Shown: positions 39,395 through 52,500, numbered from the stretch's first letter. The stretch is DNA of 64,000 nucleotides from Atrichornis clamosus (GCA_013400975.1 WBMZ01008626.1:434001-498000), one strand, 5' to 3'. A program made the numbers and translations. Notes: generated by a model from the letters alone, not told the origin.

Positions 39395-42300
39395 TTTTCC
39401 TACTGGTAAATATTTCATATATCAGGAAATCTTAAAACTAATTCAATTTTCATCTTTACCACAGTGGTCTCAACCATTCTATTCTCTATTCTACCATTCT
39501 CTATTCACCACTAAAAATAAAGAGAATTCCCTTATATATTAAAAGGACATAGCCTCAGGCTAAGACACTTTGAAGAGAGCATAGGATTATTGATCTAAGG
39601 TGGTCAATTTAATGTTTCTTAGAAGATTTTTTTCTGGAAAAAATTACTTTTAACCTCCAAACACAGCCATTTTCATTAGCCTCTTGCCTGATTATTTGAA
39701 TTGTTACTGATTTCTTCTTTACGAGATTTGTGTTTTGGTTCCCTATCACACAGCTGGACACACACACACATATATGTAAAAGAGTGCTATTATCCTTGAT
39801 AATAATAATGATAAGTTTAATTTGACATATTAAATGGAGTTTCTAGGGATTTGAAAATTATTTATCTGCATCTAGTGTACTTTATATATTAAAAAGCCGC
39901 AAACATTACAAGACACAACCTTCAGAATTTAGAACCAGTAAAACATTCAACTTTTGCAAGTCTTGAAGACAGCTATACTGGAACACTTAAGAAAGAATAC
40001 TGGAGCCCGTAAGAGTTGCAAGTTTCCAATGGGCTTAATTAGGCAAGACACTTACAAGACATGGATATAGAATTTATGAGGCAGGGTGATAGTGGCAAGG
40101 GACCAGAACTGAACGGTATCTTCTTTAACATAAGCATATAGGTATGAACAATTCATTCCACATCAGTGCAACTTCAGGGTAGAGCTTCAGTCCATCTAAA
40201 AACTTCCATTTTTGTTAGTGTGATGTCATTTTACGATTTGAATAAGTGATTTCAAACATTTCTGCCAAATATGACCAGGCAGATCATAATGAGTTTACAC
40301 CATTGATACACAAAATCCACTGGTTTCAATCTACATGTGGATGAGTGAATCTGTGTGGCAGATTTGTTTCTCATAGTTCAACAATCTCCTTTTGAGTCTG
40401 CAAGAAGCCAAAATTCAGTTTGAAACAGACTTTTCTCAGATCTATTGCAAAACCACTAATTTACAAATGATTCACATTGAAAATGGCCAGTTCTGAGTTG
40501 TGAAAGTCTAACTGTCTTCGGGTAAAAATTATGTTGGAAATCAGACACAGAAAAAAAAATATACCCTGAAAAGTTTGCATACACGTTTAGTGGTTTTTCC
40601 AGCATGTGTGAAACCCCAATCACTTTAGTTTTGGTTTTCACTACCAAAAGAAAAAAAAAAGAAAAAGGAAAAAAAAAAAAACACCAACCAGCTAATGACA
40701 TTGTACAATTTCCCCTTAAAGCTAAAGGAAAAAGGTTATAATAAATTAACAAACACTTTTGGTGCCTCTTTTCTTTTTCCTTTCCAGAAGTACATGTCAT
40801 CTATTATTGTCGCTGATTTGAATTTGTCCAGAGAAGCAACTACATATTGTTGATAAGTTGATACAAGTGTTCTGAAGAAAAATTCAACACAGTAGGTAAC
40901 TACCAGTACCAGCTCAGCTGCAGCACTGCTGTACTAAGATCCTTGCAAGCACATGAAACCTGAAGCACTGCCTGATTGCAGAAATCCAGTACAGTTAAAC
41001 ACAAACTCACGGTCAATCTTCATTTGGAAGATTTCACATAACCTGTGTGCCACGTGCCACCAGGCTCCGTAAGTCACCAAAAGCTCCCTTGAATGCTCTA
41101 ACAAACTTGCAACCAAATGCCAATTTACAGGGGTGTGTAATCCTGCAAAAAGAGGACAGCTGACATTCTACCCAGTAGCAAATTGCTGAGGTGTAATAAA
41201 TCATCCCAGGGATCTTAGCAAGCAAATCCCACCCAAACTTCAGAGAAAGGCAAATACTCCTGCCAACCTGACTATGCTGGTAGGGGAGGGAGAGAGAAGT
41301 TCTTCCTAAGAAGGGAGGAAGCAAGAAACTTGCTTCCTGGTCCCTTTGAGAAACCAATAGAAACTCTGAAAAACAGTCTGCAGTATGAGGACGATGCACA
41401 TAAACTGCAGTTCAGTCTTATGTCAGTCACCCTTTGTTACACCACCTTACTGGATATCCAGAAACTTCAGTCTCCCTGTTCCAGAAATTCACCTGTTTAA
41501 GCACACAGATTCTTTTAAAACTTACCCCATTCAAGCAATTTCCATTTTTTACACTGCTATTATATCAGGAAAAATAACTCCAAGAGTAGTTTCAAACCTG
41601 CTAATACCCACTCTATATTTATTCATAGCAATTTTAGAACCATAGCTCTTATGCCACAAAGACCTTTTCAGTTAAATAGCTGTTCTTTAACACTTACTCC
41701 TGAACACATTTCTGAAGAATCATCCTATCCCCTCCCAACCCTTGTTTGTCTAGGCTTAACAACCCATCTCATTTAATCTCTCTTCCTGAGATTAATTCTC
41801 CATTCCAATAAACATACCAGTAATCTTTCTATGCTTATGTTTTAAGGTCATCTTCATGACACAAGTGACCAGGACTTTGCATAAATTAAATGAGACCTTG
41901 TCAATGCTATGAACAATGAAATAACAAAAAAATGGCTTAGATGATAGCACATCTTAAAACTGGAATGGACTATACAATTACAATAGACTTTCAAAGTTGC
42001 TCTGCATGGCAACTTATAGTCATTATCCAGATAAAATAGCACATCCATATTTTTTCCCTGCTATCTTCAACTGATAAATGTATATTATATTCAAGACCAA
42101 GGTCCTTAAATTCCTGGCTTTGCAATCTGTGCTATTAAGTTTCATCTCATCTCATCACTTGCATCAACAAAATAATCTCATTCTCCTGAATGTCCAATCC
42201 TTTGTTAAGATGAACATTCCGCATTTTTTGCTATCTGTATGCCTCAAAATTACACATGGATTTTTCACTCCAGTATCTCCTAAATCTCTAACCAAAATGT

Positions 42301-44412
42301 TAAATGAGATCATTCCCAAGACCAACCATGAAAACACTTGCAATAGTCAGTTCATTATTTTTCTGATAGTTCTCCTGTAAAAAACAATTACTACCATCAA
42401 CAGTCAAGTTCAACCCATTGTCATTGTCTTTGAAACCTAATCTAATCTTTGCATAGTACTTTTAAATATGCATATTAAAAACTTCTTGGTTCAAGGCCTG
42501 TAGACAGACAGTATAAAGACTGGATCCAAATTCTGTAATTCTGAAGAAGAGAACACTAATTTTTGCTTTTGCTTGGATATAGTTTTTATTGTTCTACCCT
42601 CATTTCCTTTAGATAGCTTTTGTTTTATAGATTGAAATTGCTCAAAATAATCATGCAGCTTTGAAAAATCTTCAACTTCAGAAGGCTTTAGAAATGTATC
42701 ATTGAATTTTTTTATGTCTTATGTCTTAAAAAACTTCATGCCGCTGAACTTCATGCTGCTCATGCAGAAAGGGATTGGGAAGCTCGAAAACTTTAGAACC
42801 ATTGCTCAAGAAGTCAATAAAAAATTTAACCTCCAGAACAGAGACTTATTAAAAAAAACAGAAAAAAAAAATCAAATGACAGAATACCTCCTGGTATGCA
42901 TGGCCTCAGAGGAACCATCAAATGACAAGCATGTAGGAAGGGCAACAGCCTGAACCTCTGGCTCAACTAGTCACTCCCTTTACTGAAAACTGATAAAACA
43001 TCCATTACTTGATCCAGTCCTTAGTAAGCCTCATCTCCTTCCTTGACACCCCACCATCAGCATATAGAAGAACAGCTCCACTAAGTTTTTGTTTATATGA
43101 TTAACAAACTTCAGACATTTCTTTTCTGTGATAATTCAGAAAGACTTGAGAATAATTTAATTTGATTTCTATAGAGACTGTTAGTTTGAGAATGAACAAA
43201 CATCTTAAAGAGTAAAGAGTTTACAAACAGTAAACTCTTGGTTCATCCCAATAGTTCTATACTCTTCCCTTTATTTTTTTCACTTAACAATATCATTGCC
43301 CCTTTGAACTCAAATAATTCCACATCTGATAATGATCCCCAATATTCAAGTTCTAAGCCCTGAATACAACTTCTCAATCTATTAACTTACTTCCCCATGC
43401 ATCCGAAACTTGCCTTTCTAAAACCCCAGAGTTTGATTGCAGTCTTTATTATTATTAGTAGTAAAGCATCTCACAACCACTGATAAAGCCACCTTTTAAA
43501 TTTTGATTTAAATTTCCTCTGTAAGAAGAAAACAGTTTCACTGCTTTACAGAAAGACAATAAGGTAAAATTAGAGGTTTGCCTACTGAATCCATGGCTGA
43601 AATAAGACCTAAATGCCGTTCCTGAAAGAATCATACATTTGATAATTCTCATTCAAATTTAATGTGAATACAGGACAAAAGTATGCACTGGGCACAACAG
43701 TAGTCACTTAAATATGAAATATAATCCCTAACCTACTAAATTTCTCTTAATTGTACCCTACCCATTAGTTCAAGGTACATTTCTTTTTCCCCTGATTCTC
43801 TGTGCCTCTTTAACAAATATAATTTTTACCTGCTTACGTAATCTCAAGAAACTTGAGAGTTCAGGGCGCATGCCAAGTGCTTCAAAAACTGCATATGTTC
43901 AGATCAGAATGCGTACAAATGAAAGCATGCTGATACAGTTGCTGATGTATTTCTGTCTCTATTTCTTGCATAATATCAGTGTTTGGGCTCCCCTCAGTTC
44001 TTTAGAAGGCATAGTCCCTTAGGGCCATGGAGATAACAGCAGCAAACCCAAACCACCTGGAGACAGTATTGAGTAGATGATTAACCCAGTGGTGAATCAG
44101 AATGTTTGAAACAGAAACAAGAAAACAGCAGGAAATAACTTGCACTGGGTAACAGGAGTGAAATCCCAGCCCCAGCCAAGTTAATGCTTAATGTAGAAAT
44201 TCATTCTTGATATTTATGATCTTTCTGAATAGTTCTAATGTCATTTATTTCATTTATGACAAAGTTTAAGATGAGAAAATGATATGGGACAATGTACCAG
44301 ATAACATAATAGTCATGTACATACCTGCTTGCTTCTGTGTACTTGCATTTGTTGGAAATTTATAAAGATTCTTCTTTGTGATAATAGGAATAAGAAACCT
44401 GTAGAAACTTAC
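39395..44412. other. Non-coding A+T-rich DNA
   Basis: No gene is called. There is a short CA/TA microsatellite at about 39750-39775 and an A-rich run at 40647-40681. Open frames of about 100-120 codons occur on the minus strand at 40456-40800 and 41034-41399, but without recognisable products or matched splice sites. Confidence 0.5.
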
Positions 44413-44481
44413 CTCTTCTTCCTTTAATGCTGACTTGAGGGTTTTGGGTTTTTTCTTGTAATACTTATGCAAACTGAGCAA
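44413..44481 (-). CDS. Short exon-like segment, Lys-rich peptide
   Basis: On the minus strand the acceptor is tattgttctcccacctcag and the donor is near-perfect (GAAGAG, GTAAGT). The 69-bp segment is exactly 23 codons in phase 0 and begins LLSLHKYYKKKPKTLKSALK, ending in three Glu. The candidate at 44607-44903 lies 125 bp upstream and ends in phase 0 at GTAAGC, so the two join in frame. A basic-then-acidic peptide of this kind suits a cytoplasmic or nuclear protein, but I do not recognise it. The short length limits confidence. Confidence 0.35.
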
Positions 44482-44606
44482 CTGAGGTGGGAGAACAATA
44501 AAATTACTCATTGTGGCTTTATTTATTGCAAAAGTACCAAACAAGAAACCCGTGTCAATCAAGTCTTAATATCTGTTGCTAGGAGAATAAATTAAGAGAA
44601 GCTTAC

Positions 44607-44903
44607 AGCAGTGAAACTCCGAGGATGTTCCCCTAGTGTGGACAGAGAGAGCATGCTCAGTGGAATCCACCTGGCTTCATCAGAGCTGGCAATCTTCCAC
44701 AGCACCATTAGGGAGTCATTTGAATCCAGGTTTCTGCTATTTGAGCTGAGATGAGGTGGAAGGTCAGAGCCTGAGTGGGTTTGGGAATCGTGACTAAATA
44801 GTCTCAATGGGTCCCAGCTTTTAAGGGCCCTGAAGAGTCTTTGTGGACAACACCCATGGAGCTGCAGTCTCCAATGAGCAGGGCCCCAGATCAATTTTGT
44901 TTC
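44607..44903 (-). CDS. Exon-like segment joining in frame to the 44413-44481 segment
   Basis: Read on the minus strand, this is 297 bp (99 codons, phase 0 to phase 0), starting ETKLIWGPAHWRLQLHGCCP and ending LSLSTLGEHPRSFTA, then a good GTAAGC donor. The acceptor (aatactgcaaatgcag) has almost no pyrimidine tract and is the weak point. The neighbouring segment follows in frame after a 125-bp intron. The middle is rich in Ser, Asp and Asn. No family is recognised. It is either a fragment of a fast-evolving gene or a chance open frame. Confidence 0.28.
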
Positions 44904-45169
44904 CTGCATTTGCAGTATTTTCTTACCTGTATTTTATCATATTCACTCTAGCAAAGTTATTATTTAAAGGAGACCTAAGAATTGGGGGAAAGAGGACGTG
45001 TCTTTGAATTTTTTTGGAAGAGAGAAATGTATAACATACATAGGAAGAGTTTTGTAATGGGGAGGAGAGCAAGAGAAAGCAACACGGGAACTTTTAGTAT
45101 TTTCTGTTGTCATCTTGACAAGCCTAAAGTCAAGAATCTATCAGACTCCTTTTGAGCGCAACCTTAAAT

Positions 45170-45189
45170 TGAAGCACAATTGTGCTTCA
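45170..45189. repeat. Perfect 20-bp palindrome
   Basis: TGAAGCACAATTGTGCTTCA is its own reverse complement and has no spacer. It is not part of any recognised repeat. It could be a dimeric protein-binding site or chance. Confidence 0.9.
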
Positions 45190-45684
45190 CTGTAAAGTCA
45201 CTGGGACTACTTGTGATGATCCACATAAATTAGGCATGCAGCTAAATGCGATGTGGGACTATGAAAATTCCATTTAGAAAATACCAGGAGGTTCTGGAGT
45301 ATGTTAATAAGTGAAATCCTTGAGCTTTTTAATTTTTTTTTAAATGAAGCCACTGTGCTAGTTCTGTAACATTATTAAGCCTTCTGGATTGGTGGTCTCT
45401 GGCAAAACTCTGGGGGAAAAAAAATCCTTCAAGGCAGCAGCATACTAGGTAATGTCAAATTAAAAATAAACAAACAAAAACCTTCAGTAGCAAAAAATCC
45501 CCAAACAAATCAAAACAACAACAAATACAAACCCATAGCAAATCAAACCACATTTCTCCCCATTTCAAGGAAGATTTCTTTTTTTTTTCACTGAAACTAT
45601 TAAATAAATATGCTTGTATTTTACAAGTGTGCTTGCTGCAAAAAGTGCAATCTATTTGTACAGCAGAGAGAATGAAGGACTTAC

Positions 45685-45884
45685 TGCTTAAAGGCACAAA
45701 AAGGGTGTGTAATAGGATTCTGGCATCTTCCCAGACAGCTTGCAGACAAATTCAGAGATGAACAGAGAAGTATCCTTTTTGAAGTATATTTGGCCAAGGT
45801 CTCATTCACAAACAGATAAAACCAACACATTTCTGCATGATAAGGGTCAACAGAATAGCGTATTAGTTTGAGAAGAGAACCCAT
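45685..45884 (-). CDS. Exon-like segment on the minus strand
   Basis: The minus strand shows a TTGCAG acceptor and a strong donor (AAGCA, GTAAGT). Between them only one frame is open: 66 codons from an ATG at the first base, starting MGSLLKLIRYSVDPYHAEMC and ending ITHPFCAFK, leaving phase 2. The peptide is Cys- and Leu-rich with an N-E-T sequon. Its end phase does not fit the downstream candidate at 44607-44903, so the two cannot be directly joined. I do not recognise it. Confidence 0.25.
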
Positions 45885-46735
45885 CTGCAATTTTCTTATA
45901 TAAAAATATACGAGGACACAACAGGAAAGCTGTCAGCATGACAGTTGGAGGATTCTGCCAAGGAGCCAGATGCTAGTGTCAGAAGAACATGTTCCACAGC
46001 TTGGCATCTGGGTTCTCTCATTGCCCTCCAAGAAGGAAGAAAAGGAGGAGTGATAAGATATGCCTAAATGAATAAAACTACAAGCAATTCCACCACCACC
46101 CCCAACATGCTCAAATCACTACTTCTTTTAGAAAATCCTCAGCTACATGTTCTCCTACATCTTTTAAATTAAAATGGAAGGTGATAAATTTAACCCACTT
46201 GTGTTTTAGTATGTTGAAAAAGCATTTGCAGTTCTGAATACATAAGCCTCACATGATTTTAACTGCTCATGTGTGTAGCTGTGCAATTTATTTTATTATT
46301 TTTTGCTAGCTTTCCACAATTTTGCTACAGGATATATTTCAAGCTCAATTTTTATCCCATGTCATTCTTGGGGCAGGGACTGTATAATATCATATTTATG
46401 ATGTACAATTAAGAATAATTACATCTTTATTCTTTCCCTGAATAGTTGATAACTGAGAAAAGCTGAGAACTATCTAGGGTAAAATGCTAAGGGTCAGTTT
46501 AAGAGCCAACAAGTTGATGAAGCACCATAGGGAATCACCTCATTACGTGTGTAGGGAAGAAAAGACTGGTCTCAAGATAGCTTTGAGAAAAACGTCTTTG
46601 CTGCACAGCCGCCTTAACCATTCTGATCTTAGAGTAGCAAGGCTAAGGCTGTGTTCATAGCCCGAGGTCCTTTAGTCACAGTCCCTTGCTATGGGCAATT
46701 AAGTATTATTTTGTATCCATGTTCCTTGCATGAGT
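45885..46735. other. Non-coding DNA
   Basis: No feature recognised. The stretch is A+T-rich, with a low-complexity patch (TTTATTTTATTATTTTTTG) near 46288. Confidence 0.5.
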
Positions 46736-46919
46736 CTATCCCCATGATGTCTCAAAGTGACAGTCTTGACTTGATACTGCGGTGCTGCTGGATGTCTCCC
46801 TTTCTTCTGCTGACCAACTCTGATTAGGGAGGATGGAACTGTCCCCTTCATTAAGTTGGTTGGATCCCATATGTAAAGATTTAAAAACTAAGACCAAACT
46901 CCTGATGTTTCTGAAATCG
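46736..46919 (-). CDS. Possible terminal exon on the minus strand
   Basis: A strong acceptor on the minus strand (gatccctgtcttttctcttt followed by GCACAG) opens a frame of 60 codons to TAG, starting DFRNIRSLVLVFKSLHMGSN and ending SSQDCHFETSWG. The second half is rich in Ser, Glu and Thr, like a flexible tail. It needs an upstream exon ending in phase 2. A shorter alternative frame (RFQKHQEFGLSF, then stop) enters in phase 0. I find no upstream exon that fits unambiguously, and the product is not recognised. Confidence 0.25.
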
Positions 46920-48873
46920 CTGTGCAAAGAGAAAAGACAGGGATCAGGTACTTTCACCTGTCCTACAAAATAAACTAACTGCTCTCCTCTGAGCTGACAG
47001 AAGCTTCTAAGATTAGATATTTCAGAATTGCAAGTGACATTTGCCCCCATACCTTACTCTGGATAGATGTATAGCGGCCACATGGCACTGATATTCTAGA
47101 AGTCATGGGACTGATTTCCACCTAAGAGTATTGCTAATTCAGACTAAACAGCAGATGATTGATCTCTCTCTGCACTTATTTAAATGCACTCTGAGTCACC
47201 TCCAATACCAGTCCATCCCTAGAATCTTGAGGCAGAGAAATGAGGCAGAAATACAAAAATTTACAAGAATTTTAATTCCCCTTCCATGCCATAATGTCTG
47301 GCTTAGTTGCTGGCTTTTGTTTGCAAAAGGAATGGTTGATCCCTTTCAGGTATTCTTCCTACATCTCTTTCAACACAACACCTGCAAAACTGATGAGGGG
47401 AAATGTTTTTTCAAGTAACAGAGCAGAATTCAGAAAACAGTATTGCAAGCTCTATCCCAAGTTGTCTTGTTGTTAACAAACTGCCAGAAGAATCTGCTAC
47501 AATTCACTGTAGAGACAGAAGGAGAAGGAAAGCAAACTATCACTGCTGCTGTAATACCTACTCTTGGGATTTATGATAAAATATGCACTTAGGATAAAAA
47601 CTTATGCTGTTTGACCCCCAAATTAAGAAAGCGCTATCCATATGAACAAAGTCTTTAAAATCAAAGCCTATCTCAGAAAAGTGAATCTCCGCATTTGCTC
47701 AGGAAGAAACTTGCTCAGCTCTGATATCAGAAGGTGATGTTAGTCACTGCCTATACTTTAAAATTCATTTAGGGTCTAAAAATCAAACTATTCTTGTTAC
47801 CTCTCCCATCAGCAAAGACAATAAAGTATCTGCTATTAGGACTGCTAGGACAATGGGGTGTGGAACATGAGGTGAAAGAGATCTCAGCTCAGTCTTCCAC
47901 AACTGTTACTGCTTCCACAGAGGTCACAATATAGAAGGAAAATTTACTTTGCGTCAAGTGGATACAGTGCAAAGGAGCATAGGGGAACCAGCTGAGGTAA
48001 AAGTCCATTTCTGTAATAATATTTTCCTATTTTAATTTAATTTGCTGGTCCAAATTTTGGCTATGTTGTGTTCTTAGCCTTACTGATGGGATATAGAGCT
48101 GAGTTTAACTCTTTCTAGAGAAATTATGTTTCCTAATCTCCTAAATCATTCTAAGAGAAAAAAAAAAAAAGAAAATACAGATCAGCCACTGCTGACCCCA
48201 AAATTAACCTTTTCCTGCTGAAAATAGAAATAAATCTGATCAAAGAAAGGAGAAAAATCTTGATCATTCATCGTTTAAATTGTCATGTTTGACAGAAAGG
48301 GACATATTAGAAAATGTTACCAAGTCCATTTTTTATTTTAATCTCCTTTTTCTTTTTATGAAGTGAAAAAATATCTGACCTTGTCAAGACAAGGCTGCTG
48401 AATTCTCTTTTAGTTTACTGCTAGGACAGGAAAAATGCTGATCTTGACACCTCTTGGAAAGGCATCAATAAGAAGTCTAGATCCATCAACTTTTATTACT
48501 ACATGACCACTAGGACAACCTTGTGAAAGAAAACTTTTTCACAAAGAATATGCAGTAGAAAGATGCACATAAATGACAAAAGAACGAGAGGCTGAAATGC
48601 ACAAGTTGTGCTGATCAAAATTTAAGGACATTTACCATTATAGGATTCATCTGACATGGAGAACTCTGTGTGACCTGAAGTCTTAAGAGAGCCTCAAACA
48701 AAAGCAGAAAAAATCAGGAATGGTATGTCTTAGAGGATGTTAATAATCAGGTCCAGTTTTGTTTTCAACTAAGTATTAGGCCTACATTTCTTGATTCCTG
48801 GTTATATCATTCCAAGAACTTCTTCCCAAAATCCATGGGGAAAAGAAGTCTTACCAGTGGCCTGAGCAGAACT
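46920..48873. other. Non-coding DNA
   Basis: No exon or repeat family is called. An A-rich run occurs at 48158-48171. Open frames on the plus strand near 47131-47476 overlap one another without splice support. Confidence 0.5.
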
Positions 48874-49536
48874 CTAAGGGACGGTGCAAGTATTGTGGTG
48901 GTGCTGGTGGACACAAAACGCTGCTCTGGGGAAGCAAGGGAGCGGGACTCTGGGCTCCAGGTACACTGCAGGGCCCAGGCAAGGGCTCTGACTGCAGGTG
49001 CAGTAACTGAGACACAGACTGCAAATCCACTCACCCCGATCCAGGCCCTGTGAGCAAAGAGGTGCTGCGTGCTGCCCATAAAGGGTTATAGTATCCCTAC
49101 GCTGGGATACTTTGCACTCTGAGGTCTGATCCAGGAATGACAGCATTCTGAAACAGCCTAAAATTCTGTTTTTCTCAAGACTTATTGTGCTAAAGTGAAA
49201 GTCAGAAGTATTGAAAATCTCATAGGAACTTCCAAACCATCCAGTAGTGCCAAAGAGTTCTGCTGATGTACAATGAAGTTCATAGTAGCAGACCACCCTG
49301 GCTTTTCCAGTGCTCCACTCAAATTTCAAAACCTTCCCAAGGTCTGTCCATGACATCCATGATTTATTTGTTTCTACCTGCAGCAGCACTGTATATTTTA
49401 TGTGATAAGTTATGGGGAAATTCATTGAAAAAGTTTTAAATTCTGTTGCAGAGTTTTTTTGTTTCAAATTGCCAAGAAATGAACAAGGAGAAAAAGAGAG
49501 TATAAGTGCTGTGACTGCTTCACGCTTTTTATGCAC
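48874..49536 (-). CDS. 220-codon open frame, hypothetical
   Basis: This is the longest open frame in the window, on the minus strand from ATG at 49536 to TAG at 48874. It begins MHKKREAVTALILSFSPCSF, which could be read as a short basic start plus a hydrophobic segment. It continues FEWSTGKARVVCYYELHC and FRMLSFLDQTSECK, with many Cys and aromatic residues. A splice-like site inside the frame (CAACAG before 49442) and a donor (GTGAGT at 49034-49029) could make it an internal exon of 408 bp, phase 1 to 1. Its last third lies in a patch richer in G+C, where openness is easier by chance. No family is recognised. Confidence 0.3.
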   Translation of the reverse strand: MHKKREAVTALILSFSPCSFLGNLKQKNSATEFKTFSMNFPITYHIKYTVLLQVETNKSWMSWTDLGKVLKFEWSTGKARVVCYYELHCTSAELFGTTGWFGSSYEIFNTSDFHFSTISLEKNRILGCFRMLSFLDQTSECKVSQRRDTITLYGQHAAPLCSQGLDRGEWICSLCLSYCTCSQSPCLGPAVYLEPRVPLPCFPRAAFCVHQHHHNTCTVP

Positions 49537-52500
49537 TTTGATTCATGAGAGGAAAACTTCATTATATGTTTAAAGTCTTTAAAGACATATATTATTAACG
49601 AAACAAGGATTTTTACAATCAGTGAACATTTGTTTGGTTTTCCCCTTGCCTCCTCCCTCCCTATCCGACCCTCCATCTACCACACACAATTTGAGGAAAA
49701 TATTTTGTTGGCTATAATTAAACTATGTGTGTTAATTAGGATTAGATTTTAAATGCACTGCTTGGGAAGTAGAAAAAATACAGGATCTGAATGAGCCCAA
49801 ATTGAGATGACACTTGAATTTTCACAGATGTTTCCATAATCCTAATTTCAAATTGATTGTACTTCCTGAACACTAAGAAGCCATTTTCAGTTATTTACTC
49901 AGATATGAACTACTTTTATCAGTGGATAGAAAATATCCAGTCTCATAGTTAACTCCTTAAAATAAATGGATACCAAAGAAGATTTTGACTGGCAGTAAGT
50001 TCCACAAAACCAAAGTATCCATGTCCAAAAGAAGACATCTCTAAGGATATGCAGAATCTCTGCTTCATAAAGATTATTGTTGTTGCTCTTGGAGGACACA
50101 GGAGGTTGATCCATCATGCCAGTATGTGCCACCATATATTTACACTCCTGTGCTCACAGTGGAGATCTGTTGAATCTATCATACAAAGCCAATGCAACCT
50201 GGCTCTGCACCAGAAAAGCCTAAATTATTCATCATGAAACCAAGTAGAGCCTGAGGGCTACTTTGACTTAATGGCAGTTGGCAATGGCCCCAAGAGACTA
50301 AAATAGCAGCCATTAACCCATGTGCTCATTTAGTATTTTTTCCCTTCTCTTTTATCACAATCTCTAAACCAGTGTCAGGGAGGGTTGGCATCTCACTCTC
50401 TACAGACATGATCTCCTCTTGCCTGGCAGCTGATGGAGTCTACTGGAGGAATGGCGTGGAACAAGAATGGCATTCTACATGAACAAATTCAGCACTTCAT
50501 TCACAACATTACTATTGGCCTGGTAATGCTGGACCCAGATTCACAAACTGGCTGCAGAAAGGAGCTTATCACTATTATTAATGTATGTCCTTCTGGTCTG
50601 GCCAAGCCTTAGAATTTTTGCTGAAAGAATTCATGTAATTTAAAGGCCAATCCAACCTGATTTGGGAATAATCCTAAATGATGTAACTCATAGCTTGTTC
50701 CTGGCCACATCTGTGATACAGAATGTTCCAAAAACATCAGAAAGGATATGTCTGAGCAAGTTATTAATTTTCTTTCTAACAATTTCTAGAAGAATGAATA
50801 ACTTTTAGCAGTGAGTTGGGCTGGGCTTGTGCAGACAGTTTTCATACAAGCTTCTCCGTACTGCTGTGCCAGTGATATGTAATATAAAACCAAGTAAGTG
50901 AAAATTAATCTCTTTTCACACAAAAAAACCCTATTCCTTTTCTCATGTTGAAATCTTTATTCCAATTTCTTTCTCCAACTTCATCATCAATTATACAGTG
51001 ATGTTGGATCAAACGTGAGTAGCTGGGTTGAATTCCACCAACTTGTGAATAAGGAATATGGTAAGAGAATAGTATGACTTTGACTCTGGCACAACTACTC
51101 ATTCTTGCATGTGGTGTATTTTTGTTTTCATACTACACTATGAGCAGGTTTTTTTACAAATTTAGGTCGTGCTCCAACTTTGGCTCTTGTCAGAAATTCC
51201 CAAGTCTATGCTTATGTATCCTGAGTGTAAAATCAGAATCGCATTACTTAAATTTGTAAAAAAATCAAAGGTAATTTTGTGCAGCATGGGACGTTGGAAC
51301 CACATTCTACAAATAACATGCTGCACAAAAGTTTCAGCTATTGTCAAGAGGAAAGGACAGAAGAAAATGCCTACATGGATCAGTCAGCCCTTGAGGCAAC
51401 TATTTACTTCAGAAGCAAAAACAGGGAGATCTGAGTCATAGATCAATACTGTCTTTGGATTTGCATTTGAATAGCCAAATATCTTGAGTCAGTTGCATCC
51501 ATATTGCCTTTAAGGAAAACCAGCCCTAAATCTGTACCTGAATTTCCTGGGGAGCTTCTGCCTCTCTCCTGACTCGGATTGGGAGGCAAAAGTAGATGCT
51601 GGGAAGAATTCAGCATCAAGTATGAGTCTGAACTTCAGGTTAATATAAAGCCAAACTGCAGCCCTACCTGTAGTAGGGCTCCAAATCAGAACCCCGTAAA
51701 AGAGTCATATACTTAGCAATAACAGGTACCTGCAACAAAAAAATGAGATGGATTTTGTTTTTTACAAGCTCATAGCTTCTTCTTGTCACTAAAAACATGA
51801 ACAGCTCTTCCCAGTTTGCCTAGGAGCAATTATTAAATCCAGAATAATGAAGACAAGAAACTCTTTAGCAAATGCCATCATCCACTGTTCACCACCATCA
51901 GCAAAAATGGCACCTTTGACTCCCATACAATTGATTAAAGTTTAAGTCTATAAAAGCTGCCCTCACATCATGTTTAGTGTTACTTATTTCATTAAATGTC
52001 AGATTAACTGGTAATTAGTTCAATAGAATTACTAAATATTATTACTTCATATAAAATGCTCCATAACCTTTCTGCACATCAAAGCATGTGATTTACACCA
52101 AAATCATTACATGTCAATGCTTTCTTACATCAGTATAAAATCAAGATGCCACACAGTGTATTCAGCTATAATGAAATCCCTTTTGTTGATTCCTCCCCTT
52201 CAGTTTTTCTGTGTATGCACTTCAATATTTCTGAGAATTTTAGGCTAACTGTATCTGTGGGCTGAATATTGCCTAAAATAGACATCTTCAGATGCAGTTG
52301 TAGCAATGCAAGTAAAAATAACAACAAAATACCTTTCAGTGCACTTATAATTGTACACATAAAGGCTCTATCCTGTCTTACATAGCCAATCTCTGTCAAC
52401 TGCAGTGGGAGTCACATGAAACCGAGGTCAGAATTTGGCCTACAGATAAGGAAGTAGTGCCAGCAAAGTGTTTCCACTCAAAAGTCAAAACAAGTTTATC

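Noticed and set aside
40456..41399. Minus-strand frames of 114 and 121 codons
   Set aside because: One crosses an A-rich low-complexity run, neither has consistent splice sites, and the peptides look compositional.
48855..48991. Second minus-strand exon that would join the 48.9-49.5 kb frame in phase
   Set aside because: The implied intron (48992-49034) is only 43 bp, below the usual vertebrate minimum.
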